Source: Clostridiales bacterium (lineage in GTDB: Bacteria; Bacillota_A; Clostridia; Oscillospirales; Oscillospiraceae). From it: 12,342 nt of DNA. A model generated the notes under the pieces. That model saw only the letters and a program-made list of their open reading frames with translations, was not told where the DNA came from and ran no database searches. The DNA is taken from NCBI GenBank assembly GCA_022777455.1, contig JALFGI010000052.1:1-12342 (forward strand), given 5' to 3'. Position numbers and translations under genes: made by a program. Below are positions 1 through 6,036 of this stretch, in pieces. Position 1 is the first letter of the stretch; every line of letters starts with the position of its first letter.

Positions 1-23
1 ACAGTAATATTTCAAACAAATGC

Positions 24-126
24 CAGCACCTCGCCCCTTGCGGGGCAACCGGTGCTGATGCATATAAATTCCCATGCGCCAACGCTTTCCTATGTGGTGG
101 CGCAATTAAAAATCGCATGGAAATTT
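24..126. other. Two adjacent dyad-rich structures, possible structured RNA
   Basis: No gene is visible in 1-185. The first structure pairs CAGCACC (24-30) with GGTGCTG (51-57) and, inside it, GCCCC (33-37) with GGGGC (42-46). Read on the minus strand the apical loop is GCAA, a GNRA-type tetraloop, which favours a minus-strand RNA. The second pairs positions 66-78 with 114-126 at 12 of 13 positions. A competing stem GCGCCA (76-81) with TGGCGC (98-103) reuses the GCG of the outer arm, so the two folds exclude each other. I do not recognise a riboswitch class. Neither strand shows a clear U-tract after these stems. It may be a leader for a minus-strand gene left of the window, or an intergenic repeat. 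Confidence 0.4.
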
Positions 127-148
127 AATCAGAGCTTCCTAAAATATC

Positions 149-182
149 AAAGCCGTTCATGGTCAGTTCCGTGAACGGCTTT
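149..182 (-). terminator. Intrinsic terminator of the 186-1226 operon
   Basis: A perfect 11-bp stem, AAAGCCGTTCA (149-159) with TGAACGGCTTT (172-182), has a 12-nt loop and begins three bases after the stop codon at 186-188. On the minus strand the stem is followed by a short T-rich stretch. The plus side is also AT-rich, so it may act in both directions. Confidence 0.75.
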
Positions 183-185
183 AAT

Positions 186-575
186 TTACAGAAACAGATA
201 GATCACCAGGGTCATCAGGGCGGAATTCTGGTCGCTTCCGGAATTGCCGGACATGAGAAGCAGCAGAAGCACCACCATCAGATCCTCGGTGTCAAAATTC
301 TGGGGGAGCAGTCCTTTCAGAAAACTCCCCACGCTGGCCGGTGAATGGTCGTACTGGGGAAGATTTCGAACAGGAGCTCTGGGCGAATGAAACGCATTCC
401 GTTGGGACGGGGAAAAACTGCTGCTCTGCTGGGGTTCCTGGGGTACGGGATTCTGAACTGCCGGATTCTGAGCGGCGGGCGGCGCTTTGGGCGGTTCGGT
501 CCGTGCCTGAGTCGGCTCCGGGACACGATTTCTGCGAAATGATCCATCGGCCTGGGGAATATAGCGATTATACAT
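186..575 (-). CDS. Proline-rich protein with hydrophobic C-terminus, conserved hypothetical
   Basis: A protein of 129 residues with no recognised function. Residues 18-50 are rich in P, Q and A and look disordered. Residues 95-129 hold an acidic FDTEDL motif, then a very hydrophobic run (VVLLLLLM, about 101-108), a short polar SGNSGSDQNS linker, and a second hydrophobic end (LMTLVIYLFL). This pattern of an acidic-leucine stretch followed by a hydrophobic hairpin recurs, from memory, in small proteins of spore-forming Clostridia, but I cannot name the family. The two segments are too short for ordinary membrane helices and may form a hairpin or an assembly motif. It is the last gene of a three-gene operon, four bases after the previous stop, with AGAAGG upstream of the ATG. 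A role in spores is inferred only from the operon promoter. Confidence 0.8.
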   Translation of the reverse strand: MYNRYIPQADGSFRRNRVPEPTQARTEPPKAPPAAQNPAVQNPVPQEPQQSSSFSPSQRNAFHSPRAPVRNLPQYDHSPASVGSFLKGLLPQNFDTEDLMVVLLLLLMSGNSGSDQNSALMTLVIYLFL

Positions 576-579
576 GGCG

Positions 580-999
580 TTACCTTCTTGGGAAGGGGGA
601 TTGCCCCCGGGTGTTTACCATCTCCGATGCGATTCCGGCCATCTTCGCCGCGTGCATGGCCCGTTCCAGCTTCTCCAGCTTCTGATTGTTGAGGTAGGGG
701 CGGAGCGCTCTGAGCAGTGCCTCCTGATTTTTATCAATGGAGCCCCGCTGCATGAGGGTGGCAATTTTGCTCAGCAAGTTGGGATTGAGCCCACGGTCAT
801 TGGTCGGAGCAAAATGATCCTGCGGAATCTGAGGCTGCTGAACTTGTGGCTGCGTTACCTGGGGCTGCTGGGCCGGAGGCTGCTGCGGTGGCGGTTGCTG
901 CGCTTCCGATTGATTCAATGCCTGAGCCAGGGACATGATCTGCTGCATCATCGCCGGATTGGAGAGAATGGAATTCAGTTTGTCGTTCAGCTCGCTCAT
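580..999 (-). CDS. Q/P-rich linker protein with two helical conserved ends, hypothetical
   Basis: A protein of 139 residues. The N-terminus (1-30) is a conserved-looking amphipathic helix region (SELNDKLNSILSNPAMMQQI). The middle (about 32-75) is a low-complexity Q/P tract. The C-terminal part (about 98-133) contains ALLRALRPYLNNQKLEKLERA, a pattern I recall in paired small proteins of Clostridia, usually beside a gene with an acidic and hydrophobic tail such as the one downstream here. The start ATG at 999 overlaps the upstream stop as ATGA, so translation is probably coupled; AGGT lies seven bases upstream. The layout suggests two short interaction helices joined by a flexible spacer. The molecular function is unknown. 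Confidence 0.82.
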   Translation of the reverse strand: MSELNDKLNSILSNPAMMQQIMSLAQALNQSEAQQPPPQQPPAQQPQVTQPQVQQPQIPQDHFAPTNDRGLNPNLLSKIATLMQRGSIDKNQEALLRALRPYLNNQKLEKLERAMHAAKMAGIASEMVNTRGQSPFPRR

Positions 1000-1226
1000 T
1001 CGTTACCTCGAAGTTTCTTCATCAGGTCTCTGGCCTCAGGGGTGGACAGAATTTGACTGAGCATTGCCTGGGCCTGGGAAAAATCCCCGGCCTGTGCCTG
1101 CTGCATTGCTTCGTCGAAATGCGCATCCGCGTTCTTCTGCACCAGGGAAATCAGCTCCTGACCGGCAGGGGAATTTGCGATTTTCATCAGTTCGGAAAAG
1201 TCAATGCCGCCGGAATCCTTTGCCAT
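996..1226 (-). CDS. Small helical protein, first gene of operon, hypothetical
   Basis: A protein of 76 residues starting MAKDSGG. An in-frame ATG lies further upstream at 1259, but the ATG at 1226 has a near-perfect site (GGGAGGAG, five bases before the codon), so this start is preferred. It is alpha-helical, with two similar halves: a segment containing SPAGQELISLVQK and a segment containing AGDFSQAQAMLSQILSTPEARDL. The second resembles a TPR-like helix pair, but one repeat is too little to assign. There is no signal peptide, membrane segment or catalytic motif. It overlaps the next gene by ATGA and is the promoter-proximal member of a three-gene operon of small proteins that share short SNP/SPA-type helices. 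Confidence 0.82.
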   Translation of the reverse strand: MAKDSGGIDFSELMKIANSPAGQELISLVQKNADAHFDEAMQQAQAGDFSQAQAMLSQILSTPEARDLMKKLRGNE

Positions 1227-1267
1227 AAAATCTCCTCCCATCATGGCAGTAAACTGCATTCTCCCTT

Positions 1268-1295
1268 TACTATATGCTTGCCCCGGGACGGATGT
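1268..1295 (-). promoter_or_regulatory. Candidate sigma-K-type promoter of the 186-1226 operon
   Basis: On the minus strand CATATAGTA (1276-1268) lies 17 bases after AC (1295-1294). This matches the Bacillus sigma-K consensus AC-N16/17-CATANNNTA. Read as a housekeeping promoter the -10 would be TATAGT, but no TTGACA-like hexamer sits at 16-18 bases (ACACAT at 17). The expected start point leaves a leader of about 34 bases before the ATG at 1226. The same layout occurs at 6445-6472 and 6977-7004. Confidence 0.5.
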
Positions 1296-1341
1296 GTTGA
1301 TTTTATAAATATAAATAATTCATGAAAAATGCGGCTGGCAG

Positions 1342-1370
1342 TAGAAATAACCGTTTCCGTGTGGTATAAT
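1342..1370 (+). promoter_or_regulatory. Housekeeping promoter of phosphodiesterase-coaX operon
   Basis: TAGAAA (1342-1347), a 17-base spacer and a perfect TATAAT (1365-1370) preceded by TGG give an extended -10 promoter. The gene starts about 30 bases downstream. The region between this promoter and the divergent sigma-K-like one is short and AT-rich. Confidence 0.75.
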
Positions 1371-1398
1371 CACACCAAGATCATGATGGGGAGCAGTT

Positions 1399-1896
1399 GT
1401 GTTGAAGATTCTTGTTTTTTCCGATTCTCATTCGGTGCTTCGTTTCATGCGCCGGTGCATCGATACGACTCAGCCGGATGTGGTGCTCCATTTGGGAGAT
1501 TTTGTCCGGGACGCTGATGCGATAGCCTCAGAGTACTCCAATCTTCGTTTTTTCCAGGTGGCGGGCAACTGCGACCGGGGCCGGGTTCCTCCTGACTTTC
1601 CGGAGATTCTGGTGGAGAACCTGGGCGGCGCGAAAATCTACATGACCCATGGGCACATGCAGGGCGTGAAGCTCTTTCTGGATAAGCTCATTCTGGACGG
1701 TCAGCGCTGCGGCGCCGATGTCATCCTTTATGGCCACACCCACGAACCGGACTGCCGGAAGCTGCCGGAGGGCCAGTGGATCATGAACCCCGGCAGCGCC
1801 GGAAATTACGGAGGGACTGCGGGAATCATTTTGTTGGATGGCAAGGATATTGTTTGCAGAATCATCCGTCAATCCGATCTGGAGGGAATGCAATGA
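1399..1896 (+). CDS. YfcE/MJ0936-type metallophosphoesterase
   Basis: A cytoplasmic calcineurin-like phosphoesterase of 165 residues, the normal size for the YfcE/YsnB/MJ0936 family, which hydrolyses small phosphodiesters using two metal ions. The metal-binding motifs are all present in order: SDSH (D9, H11), HLGD (D34), GNCD (N57), THGH (H84, H86) and GHTH (H113, H115). The start is uncertain by one codon: GTG at 1399 or TTG at 1402, the latter giving the family-typical MKILVFSDSH; GGGGAG at 1388-1393 fits TTG slightly better. The last codons overlap coaX as ATGA, so the two are translated together. In many Firmicutes such enzymes sit beside housekeeping genes; the natural substrate is unknown. 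Confidence 0.92.
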   Translation: MLKILVFSDSHSVLRFMRRCIDTTQPDVVLHLGDFVRDADAIASEYSNLRFFQVAGNCDRGRVPPDFPEILVENLGGAKIYMTHGHMQGVKLFLDKLILDGQRCGADVILYGHTHEPDCRKLPEGQWIMNPGSAGNYGGTAGIILLDGKDIVCRIIRQSDLEGMQ

Positions 1897-2660
1897 TCAT
1901 CGCAGTGGACATTGGAAACAGCAACATTGTGATCGGCGGAATTCAGGACGATCGCATCCTGTTTGAGGCAAGGCTCCGTACGGATGCCACCAAAACCTCC
2001 GACGAATACTGTATCGATCTGAAAATGATATTCGACATTCACCACCTGGAGTTGTCTCGCATCGAAGGCTCCATCATCGCTTCTGTGGTGCCTCAGGTTC
2101 TGAACTCCGTCAAAACAGCCCTATGGAAGCTTACGGGAAAGACCAGCCTGGTGGTGGGCCCTGGCGTGAAAACCGGGTTGAACATCAAGCTGGAAAACCC
2201 CTCCCAGACCGGTGCGGATCTGGTGGTGGGATGTGTTGCCGCCTTGCGGGAACACAAACCGCCGCTGATTGTGGTGGACATGGGCACGGCTACCACCATT
2301 GAGGTGGTGGATGCCACAGGCGCCTTTATTGGCGGCTGTATCTGTCCCGGCGTGAGAATCTCTCTGGATGCCCTGACCCAGCGGACCGCACTGCTCCCCG
2401 GCCTTCAGCTGGACCAGCCCAAGCGTGCCATCGGGCGCAACACGGTGGATTGTATGCGCAGCGGCATCATGTTGGGTACGGCCTGCATGATCGACGGAAT
2501 GATCCAGCGAATGGAGGAGGAACTGGGCAGCAAAACCACCGTCATAGCGACAGGCGGCATCGCCCAGTTTGTGATTCCGCTGTGCCGCTCCGAGATTCAC
2601 TACGAGAAAAACCTGATTTTAAAGGGATTGGCCCATATTTACCAGGAAAATACCCGGTAA
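1893..2660 (+). CDS. coaX: Type III pantothenate kinase
   Basis: Phosphorylates pantothenate with ATP, the first step of coenzyme A synthesis. The 255-residue length is usual for CoaX. Visible motifs are the N-terminal DIGNSN phosphate-binding loop (6-11), TGAD (106-109, with the presumed catalytic Asp109), DMGTATT (129-135) and GGCICPG (147-153). The start at 1893 gives MIIAVDIGNSN, has GGAGGG just upstream and overlaps the phosphoesterase stop by four bases; an in-frame ATG at 1776 lies inside that gene and is not used. The residue after GAD is Leu where many homologues have Arg (GADR), which is worth noting. The stop codon directly abuts the stop of the convergent small gene, with no terminator between. 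Confidence 0.95.
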   Translation: MIIAVDIGNSNIVIGGIQDDRILFEARLRTDATKTSDEYCIDLKMIFDIHHLELSRIEGSIIASVVPQVLNSVKTALWKLTGKTSLVVGPGVKTGLNIKLENPSQTGADLVVGCVAALREHKPPLIVVDMGTATTIEVVDATGAFIGGCICPGVRISLDALTQRTALLPGLQLDQPKRAIGRNTVDCMRSGIMLGTACMIDGMIQRMEEELGSKTTVIATGGIAQFVIPLCRSEIHYEKNLILKGLAHIYQENTR

Positions 2661-2828
2661 TCAGCTGATTTTTACCAGAAGCACCAGCCAAAATACCAGC
2701 ATCACGCCGGAAAGCAGTTTGCCCAGGAGCTCCAGCAGCTTCCTCTGATAATAGCTGGTGTCCGCTTCATTCGGATAAGCGGGGCAATAGTGGGAAGAAT
2801 GACGATAGATGGCGTTATTTGTTTTCAT
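2661..2828 (-). CDS. Small tail-anchored membrane protein, hypothetical
   Basis: A protein of 55 residues starting MKTNNAIYRH. The ATG at 2828 has AGGAG eight bases upstream; an in-frame ATG at 2888 would add 20 residues, lacks such a site and lies inside the candidate promoter, so it is rejected. The N-terminal 30 residues are polar and tyrosine/histidine-rich with one Cys. The C-terminal 25 form one hydrophobic helix (LLSGVMLVFWLVLLV) ending KIS, so the protein is probably held by its tail with the N-terminus in the cytoplasm. I do not recognise the family. The gene converges on coaX with no spacer and diverges from the 2944 gene around a palindrome. Confidence 0.65.
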   Translation of the reverse strand: MKTNNAIYRHSSHYCPAYPNEADTSYYQRKLLELLGKLLSGVMLVFWLVLLVKIS

Positions 2829-2876
2829 AGCGATTTCTCCTTTTCTCAGCGAGGCTCCGCTGCGCTTGATGGAGAA

Positions 2877-2910
2877 ATGATACCGCACGCTCTGTCCAAA
2901 TATTTGGACA
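2877..2910. promoter_or_regulatory. Perfect 18-bp palindrome between divergent genes
   Basis: TGTCCAAATATTTGGACA (2893-2910) is a perfect palindrome midway between the starts at 2828 (minus) and 2944 (plus). A possible minus-strand -10, TATCAT (2882-2877), would place its -35 at the centre of the palindrome, and that -35 is poor. This fits an operator for a dimeric regulator. Alternatively it is a weak hairpin followed by TTTTCTTT, which could stop plus-strand transcription coming through from coaX. No clear plus-strand promoter for the 2944 gene was found. Confidence 0.5.
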
Positions 2911-2943
2911 TTTTCTTTGATTTATTTCAGGAGGTCACCGTTC

Positions 2944-3330
2944 ATGGCGAAAGCAGTAAAAAGCAAATTTGCAAACCCCAACGAGAAAAAGCCAGAAAAC
3001 TCTTTTAATAAAGCAGTCAGCTCTGTGTTGATGTTTCTTTACAGGACACGAAAGTTCATTATGGCACTCCCGGTGGCATATTATGCCCTTCGGATTGCCA
3101 TGTATAACAGCGTCCATCTTCCCACCGAGGTGGGCATCTTCCTGCAGAACAATGGTAATTTCCTGCGGATGATTGATCGGGGCACCGCCGTTGTGGTGCC
3201 GCTGGCAGTGACCTTCGGCTGCCTGGCCATGATGATGTTTTCTCGGAAGGCCATGTACGCCTGGGCCATCAGCATTTTCTCCCTGGCTCTGCCGCTGCTG
3301 ATCCTCTTCAGTAATATTTATCCTGCGTGA
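2944..3330 (+). CDS. Small three-helix membrane protein, hypothetical
   Basis: A protein of 128 residues. AGGAGG at 2929-2934 fixes the start at the ATG at 2944 (MAKAVKSKF); an in-frame upstream ATG at 2917 is not supported. The N-terminal 35 residues are basic and polar (many Lys and Asn), followed by three hydrophobic segments: about 41-60 (FIMALPVAYYALRIAMYNSV), about 82-100 (AVVVPLAVTFGCLAMMMF) and about 103-126 (AWAISIFSLALPLLILF). No catalytic or transport motif is visible, and the family is not recognised. It stands alone: a divergent small membrane gene on one side and a possible small transcription unit on the other. The shared palindromic region suggests joint control with the 55-residue neighbour. 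Confidence 0.82.
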   Translation: MAKAVKSKFANPNEKKPENSFNKAVSSVLMFLYRTRKFIMALPVAYYALRIAMYNSVHLPTEVGIFLQNNGNFLRMIDRGTAVVVPLAVTFGCLAMMMFSRKAMYAWAISIFSLALPLLILFSNIYPA

Positions 3331-3381
3331 CAAATTGTTTCCTCTTCGTTCAAGCTTTCTTCACCAATCGCGCCGGAACTG

Positions 3382-3390
3382 TGGTATACT
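3382..3390 (+). promoter_or_regulatory. Extended -10 promoter of a possible small unit
   Basis: TGG followed by TATACT (3385-3390) gives an extended -10 element, nearly identical in context (TGTGGTATAMT) to the promoter at 1365-1370. The -35 is weak: TCACCA at 18 bases has three matches. It would start transcription near 3397, just before a strong ribosome-binding site. Confidence 0.5.
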
Positions 3391-3419
3391 ATTTACAACG
3401 GAGCCGGTGGAGGAAATTG

Positions 3420-3542
3420 ATGCCGTGGAAATCTCTGCGGATGTCCGACAATTTTGCTCGTGACAGATCGGCAAACGTTTTTACAGATAAATACGACGAA
3501 AAAGGGCAGCGGTTTTGCACCGCTGCCTTTGATTGTTTGTGA
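3420..3542 (+). CDS. Possible 40-residue small protein, or small RNA
   Basis: GGAGGA (3409-3414) lies five bases before an ATG that opens 40 codons (MPWKSLRMSDNFARDR to the stop at 3540-3542). The product would be charged and soluble, with Cys at positions 33 and 39, and has no recognised family. An extended -10 lies upstream and a strong terminator hairpin (3505-3527) lies within the last coding third, which is unusual for a real gene because the stop comes after the hairpin. The alternatives are a small RNA of about 130-140 bases, a leader remnant, or a decayed gene whose start signals survive. The coding claim is therefore weak, although the start signals themselves are clear. Confidence 0.3.
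   Translation: MPWKSLRMSDNFARDRSANVFTDKYDEKGQRFCTAAFDCL
3498..3530. terminator. Intrinsic terminator of the phosphatidyltransferase gene
   Basis: GGCAGCGG (3505-3512) pairs perfectly with CCGCTGCC (3520-3527) around a 7-base loop. On the minus strand it is followed by CTTTTT, placing a good terminator about 18 bases after the stop at 3545-3547. On the plus strand it is followed by TTTGATTGTTTGT, so it may also end a plus-strand transcript from 3397. Confidence 0.85.
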
Positions 3543-3544
3543 CA

Positions 3545-4129
3545 TTAGTTGGCTGAATCCACATCCTGGACCTTTTTGTTTTTTCCGTAATAGGCACAGA
3601 TGTAGCAGACAAAGGAAACGCCCAGAAAACCAGCATCCACCATGGCAATCAAATCCACGAACTGGCTTGGAATTTCCGGGAAGAGCACCAGGGCAATCAG
3701 GCTGACAAACAGAACAGTGGTGCAGACCTTGCCGATCAACAGGGCACCGGGAAGCATTTTCCCGTTGAGGTAGGCGATAATCAGAGCAATCAGCTGGAAT
3801 GTTTCTTTGATGACCAGCAGAGCAAGCACTGGGTAAAGCACAGGATATTTCATGGATAAACAAATCAACAGGGTGGTCTGGGTGGCTTTGTCGGCAACAG
3901 GGTCCAGCAGCATTCCTACCTTGGAGATCATGTGACATTTCCTTGCGATTTTGCCGTCGACCATGTCCGTCAGGCAGGAAAGGGCCAGAACCAACCCCGC
4001 AGCTACATATTGAGACGTTCTTTCTGCGTTTAAATACAGATAAACGTATACTGGAATCAGAAGAAGGCGAAATAAGCTGAGAAAATTAGGTATTGTAAAA
4101 ACCTCTTTTTTCCAGTTCGTCATAGACAT
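3545..4129 (-). CDS. pgsA: CDP-alcohol phosphatidyltransferase, PgsA-like
   Basis: An integral membrane enzyme of 194 residues that most likely transfers phosphatidyl from CDP-diacylglycerol to glycerol 3-phosphate, the committed step of phosphatidylglycerol synthesis. The family signature D-x2-DG-x2-AR-x8-G-x3-D-x3-D is complete at residues 55-80 (DMVDGKIAR, then GMLLDPVAD). There are about five or six hydrophobic segments, and the N-terminus has the typical TIPNFLSLFRLLLIPVYVY. The ATG at 4129 is preceded by GGAGG seven bases upstream; a second ATG two codons in is possible. A related acceptor, such as phosphatidylglycerol for a CDP-dependent cardiolipin synthase, cannot be excluded from the motif alone. 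Single-gene unit with its own promoter and terminator. Confidence 0.88.
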   Translation of the reverse strand: MSMTNWKKEVFTIPNFLSLFRLLLIPVYVYLYLNAERTSQYVAAGLVLALSCLTDMVDGKIARKCHMISKVGMLLDPVADKATQTTLLICLSMKYPVLYPVLALLVIKETFQLIALIIAYLNGKMLPGALLIGKVCTTVLFVSLIALVLFPEIPSQFVDLIAMVDAGFLGVSFVCYICAYYGKNKKVQDVDSAN

Positions 4130-4207
4130 GGATCATCCTCCGTAGTAACAGCCCTTTCCCGGGCGAAGCCGGAAAAAGAATAAGTCGTATCAGCAACGAT
4201 TCTTTAT

Positions 4208-4236
4208 ATTATAGTCCTTTCTTTTCCATTTATCAA
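4208..4236 (-). promoter_or_regulatory. Near-consensus sigma-A promoter of pgsA
   Basis: On the minus strand TTGATA (4236-4231), a 17-base spacer and a perfect TATAAT (4213-4208) form the best housekeeping promoter in the window. It leaves a leader of about 70 bases before the start at 4129. It begins only 28 bases after the stop of the upstream peptidoglycan-binding gene, with no terminator hairpin seen between them. Confidence 0.88.
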
Positions 4237-4264
4237 GGTTTTTATAAATATTTTTTGATGAAGC

Positions 4265-4801
4265 TCAGGATATCCGGCGACTCTTCATCATTTCTGCCAT
4301 GGCAAACTGCAGAACCAGTTGATTCCATGTTTCTTTGTCCAATTTTCCGTTCATCGGCAGGCCGCTCAGATTCTGGAATTCCGAAATGGAGTTGATCATG
4401 ATTTCGTCCATCTTGCCGGAAAGCTCCGGCGGGCAGACACAGGCGTATCGGTCCGCAATTTCACAGAGCATGCACTGGGCTATTTTCAGCCGGGCACTGT
4501 GGTCACCACGGACGAAAGGAAATTCGGAATCCACTCCGTAATCGATGGGCTGTGGGGCAGACAATGCTTTCATGGCCTCGTCATACATCCGAACAATTTC
4601 ATCCCAGGTCTGCTGGTTGGTGATTCCCGTAACCGGCAGACCGCGCTTGCGCTGAAAGGTGCTGATTGCTGCCTGGGTCTCCGGTCCATAGATTCCATCC
4701 GGGACAATTCGCTCATAAGCATCACTGAAAAGTGCAATGGTTCGCAGCATGGTTTGAAGGCTCCGAATGGGCTGGTTGTAAAAAGTACGTTCCGGATTCA
4801 T
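4265..4801 (-). CDS. Protein with two peptidoglycan-binding domains
   Basis: A protein of 178 residues made almost wholly of two peptidoglycan-binding (PG_binding_1) helical modules. The first, about 8-71, has the family motif PDGIYGPETQAAISTFQ and ends GLPVTGITNQQTWDEIV; the second, about 98-164, is more diverged (SGKMDEIMINSISEFQ, then LPMNGKLDKETWNQLV). The GDHSARLKIAQCML stretch opens the second module. It has no catalytic domain, signal peptide or membrane segment, so it would act in the cell that makes it, for example the mother cell around the forespore cortex. Its start overlaps the stop of the SpoIID-like gene as ATGA. It may work with that protein as a wall-binding partner. Three Cys residues occur in the second half (110, 113, 121), with Cys123 close by. 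Confidence 0.88.
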   Translation of the reverse strand: MNPERTFYNQPIRSLQTMLRTIALFSDAYERIVPDGIYGPETQAAISTFQRKRGLPVTGITNQQTWDEIVRMYDEAMKALSAPQPIDYGVDSEFPFVRGDHSARLKIAQCMLCEIADRYACVCPPELSGKMDEIMINSISEFQNLSGLPMNGKLDKETWNQLVLQFAMAEMMKSRRIS

Positions 4802-6024
4802 CGATTCGCCTCCTGCTGTGCAGCATCCCGATCACCGCCGGAAAGGGGATTGCCCGGATACTGGGTCATCTCCGTCGACCGGAGGTAACGGCTGCGCTGT
4901 CCGTTTTGACCTGCGATTGCCGATGTATAGGGAAGCCGTTCAAAATCTCTCAGGCTGGTGTCCTCAATGCCGATAAACTGGTTGTAAATTGCTTCCCAGG
5001 TGTCGTAGTTGACAATGCCGGTTTGGGGCAGTCCAAATCGTCTCTGGGCTGCAAGCACTGCGTCCCTGGTTGCCGGGCCGAATATTCCGTCCACCGTAAT
5101 TGGAGGAATCTCGGAAATATAGGCGGAAAGAACGCTCAGCATGTATTGCAGCTGCTCCACCCGGATTCCCCGGTCGCCCTGCTGGATTGGGTTCCTGCTG
5201 GCCCAGGCGATGTTATAATAGGTCTGGCCCTGGCTTTGCAGCTCTGCCAGTTTGTTCACCGCAGTGTAGAGCCGCACCAGCTCATACCAGGTTGCCGGGC
5301 CTACGATGCCGTCCACCTGGAGGTTAAATATTTCCTGGAATTTCCGCACGGCTGCCTCGGTTTGCTCTCCAAAAATGCCGTCGATTCGGGGGATTTTGGG
5401 AATCGCTGGATAGTTTTCGGCGATTCGGTTCAGCTCCGTCTGAATGATTACCACATAGGGGCCGATGTTTCCCCGGCGGATTGGCGTTCCGGGATAGGAG
5501 GAGGTGTAGTCGCGCACCGGCGCATCGTAGACGATTTCCACATTGCCGTAATAGTTCCGCAGAATTTGGGTGGAGTTGTAGCCCTGCTGGGCCAGCTCCT
5601 GGCTGCCCCATTGGCTCAGCCCTTCACAGGTGACGGTGGTGCCGTTGCAGTATTTGGCAGCCAGGGGTTCCACAAATCCCGGTCGGCGCAGGTAGTCGTT
5701 AAACATTTCCTCCGCTAACCGGGCGATGTTGGTAAAATAGCTTCGGCCGTAAACAAAGAACTGGTCGTAGGCCGTGTTGTTGGTGATGTCAAAATCGTAG
5801 CCCCGGCTGCGGTAGAACTCGGTGTAAACCCGGTTCAAAGCAAAGGAGACAATGGCCAGAATGTTGGCCCGGAGGGCGCTTTCGTCCCAGGTGGGGTAGA
5901 TTTCACTGGAGGCAACATTTTTAATATAGTCTACGAAATCCACGGTCACATTGGGGGCGTCCTCGTTGGGCGCCCCCAGGTGAACGGTAATCGTCTGGGG
6001 AACATATGGAATAACAGTCGGCAT
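4798..6024 (-). CDS. SpoIID-like protein with two peptidoglycan-binding domains
   Basis: A protein of 408 residues. Residues about 10-165 resemble the SpoIID/LytB domain: DYIKNVASSEIYPTWDESALRAN matches the SpoIID YL-x-V-x-S/A-E-x-P-x-W-x-EALKAQ pattern, with Glu41 in the place of the SpoIID catalytic Glu, and EGLSQWGSQELA matches the later GMSQ-GA motif. Two PG_binding_1 modules follow at about 180-252 (DGIFGEQTEAAVRKFQ) and 279-350 (DGIFGPATRDAVLAAQ), then a polar tail. SpoIID is a lytic transglycosylase of forespore engulfment, so wall cleavage is plausible but not shown. There is no signal peptide or membrane anchor, unlike SpoIID itself. GGGGGAAG precedes the ATG. It is the middle gene of a three-gene operon with an apparent sigma-K promoter. 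Confidence 0.88.
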   Translation of the reverse strand: MPTVIPYVPQTITVHLGAPNEDAPNVTVDFVDYIKNVASSEIYPTWDESALRANILAIVSFALNRVYTEFYRSRGYDFDITNNTAYDQFFVYGRSYFTNIARLAEEMFNDYLRRPGFVEPLAAKYCNGTTVTCEGLSQWGSQELAQQGYNSTQILRNYYGNVEIVYDAPVRDYTSSYPGTPIRRGNIGPYVVIIQTELNRIAENYPAIPKIPRIDGIFGEQTEAAVRKFQEIFNLQVDGIVGPATWYELVRLYTAVNKLAELQSQGQTYYNIAWASRNPIQQGDRGIRVEQLQYMLSVLSAYISEIPPITVDGIFGPATRDAVLAAQRRFGLPQTGIVNYDTWEAIYNQFIGIEDTSLRDFERLPYTSAIAGQNGQRSRYLRSTEMTQYPGNPLSGGDRDAAQQEANR

Positions 6025-6036
6025 GTGCTTCCCCCT

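Noticed and set aside
1776..1892. Upstream in-frame start for coaX adding 39 residues
   Set aside because: It lies inside the phosphoesterase gene; the ATG at 1893 gives the family-typical N-terminus with a good ribosome-binding site and ATGA overlap.
4732..5718. Long plus-strand open frame of 328 codons opposite the SpoIID-like gene
   Set aside because: It is antisense to a gene with clear domains and overlaps two minus-strand genes; its translation has no recognisable motif and the frame is explained by codon bias of the real genes.
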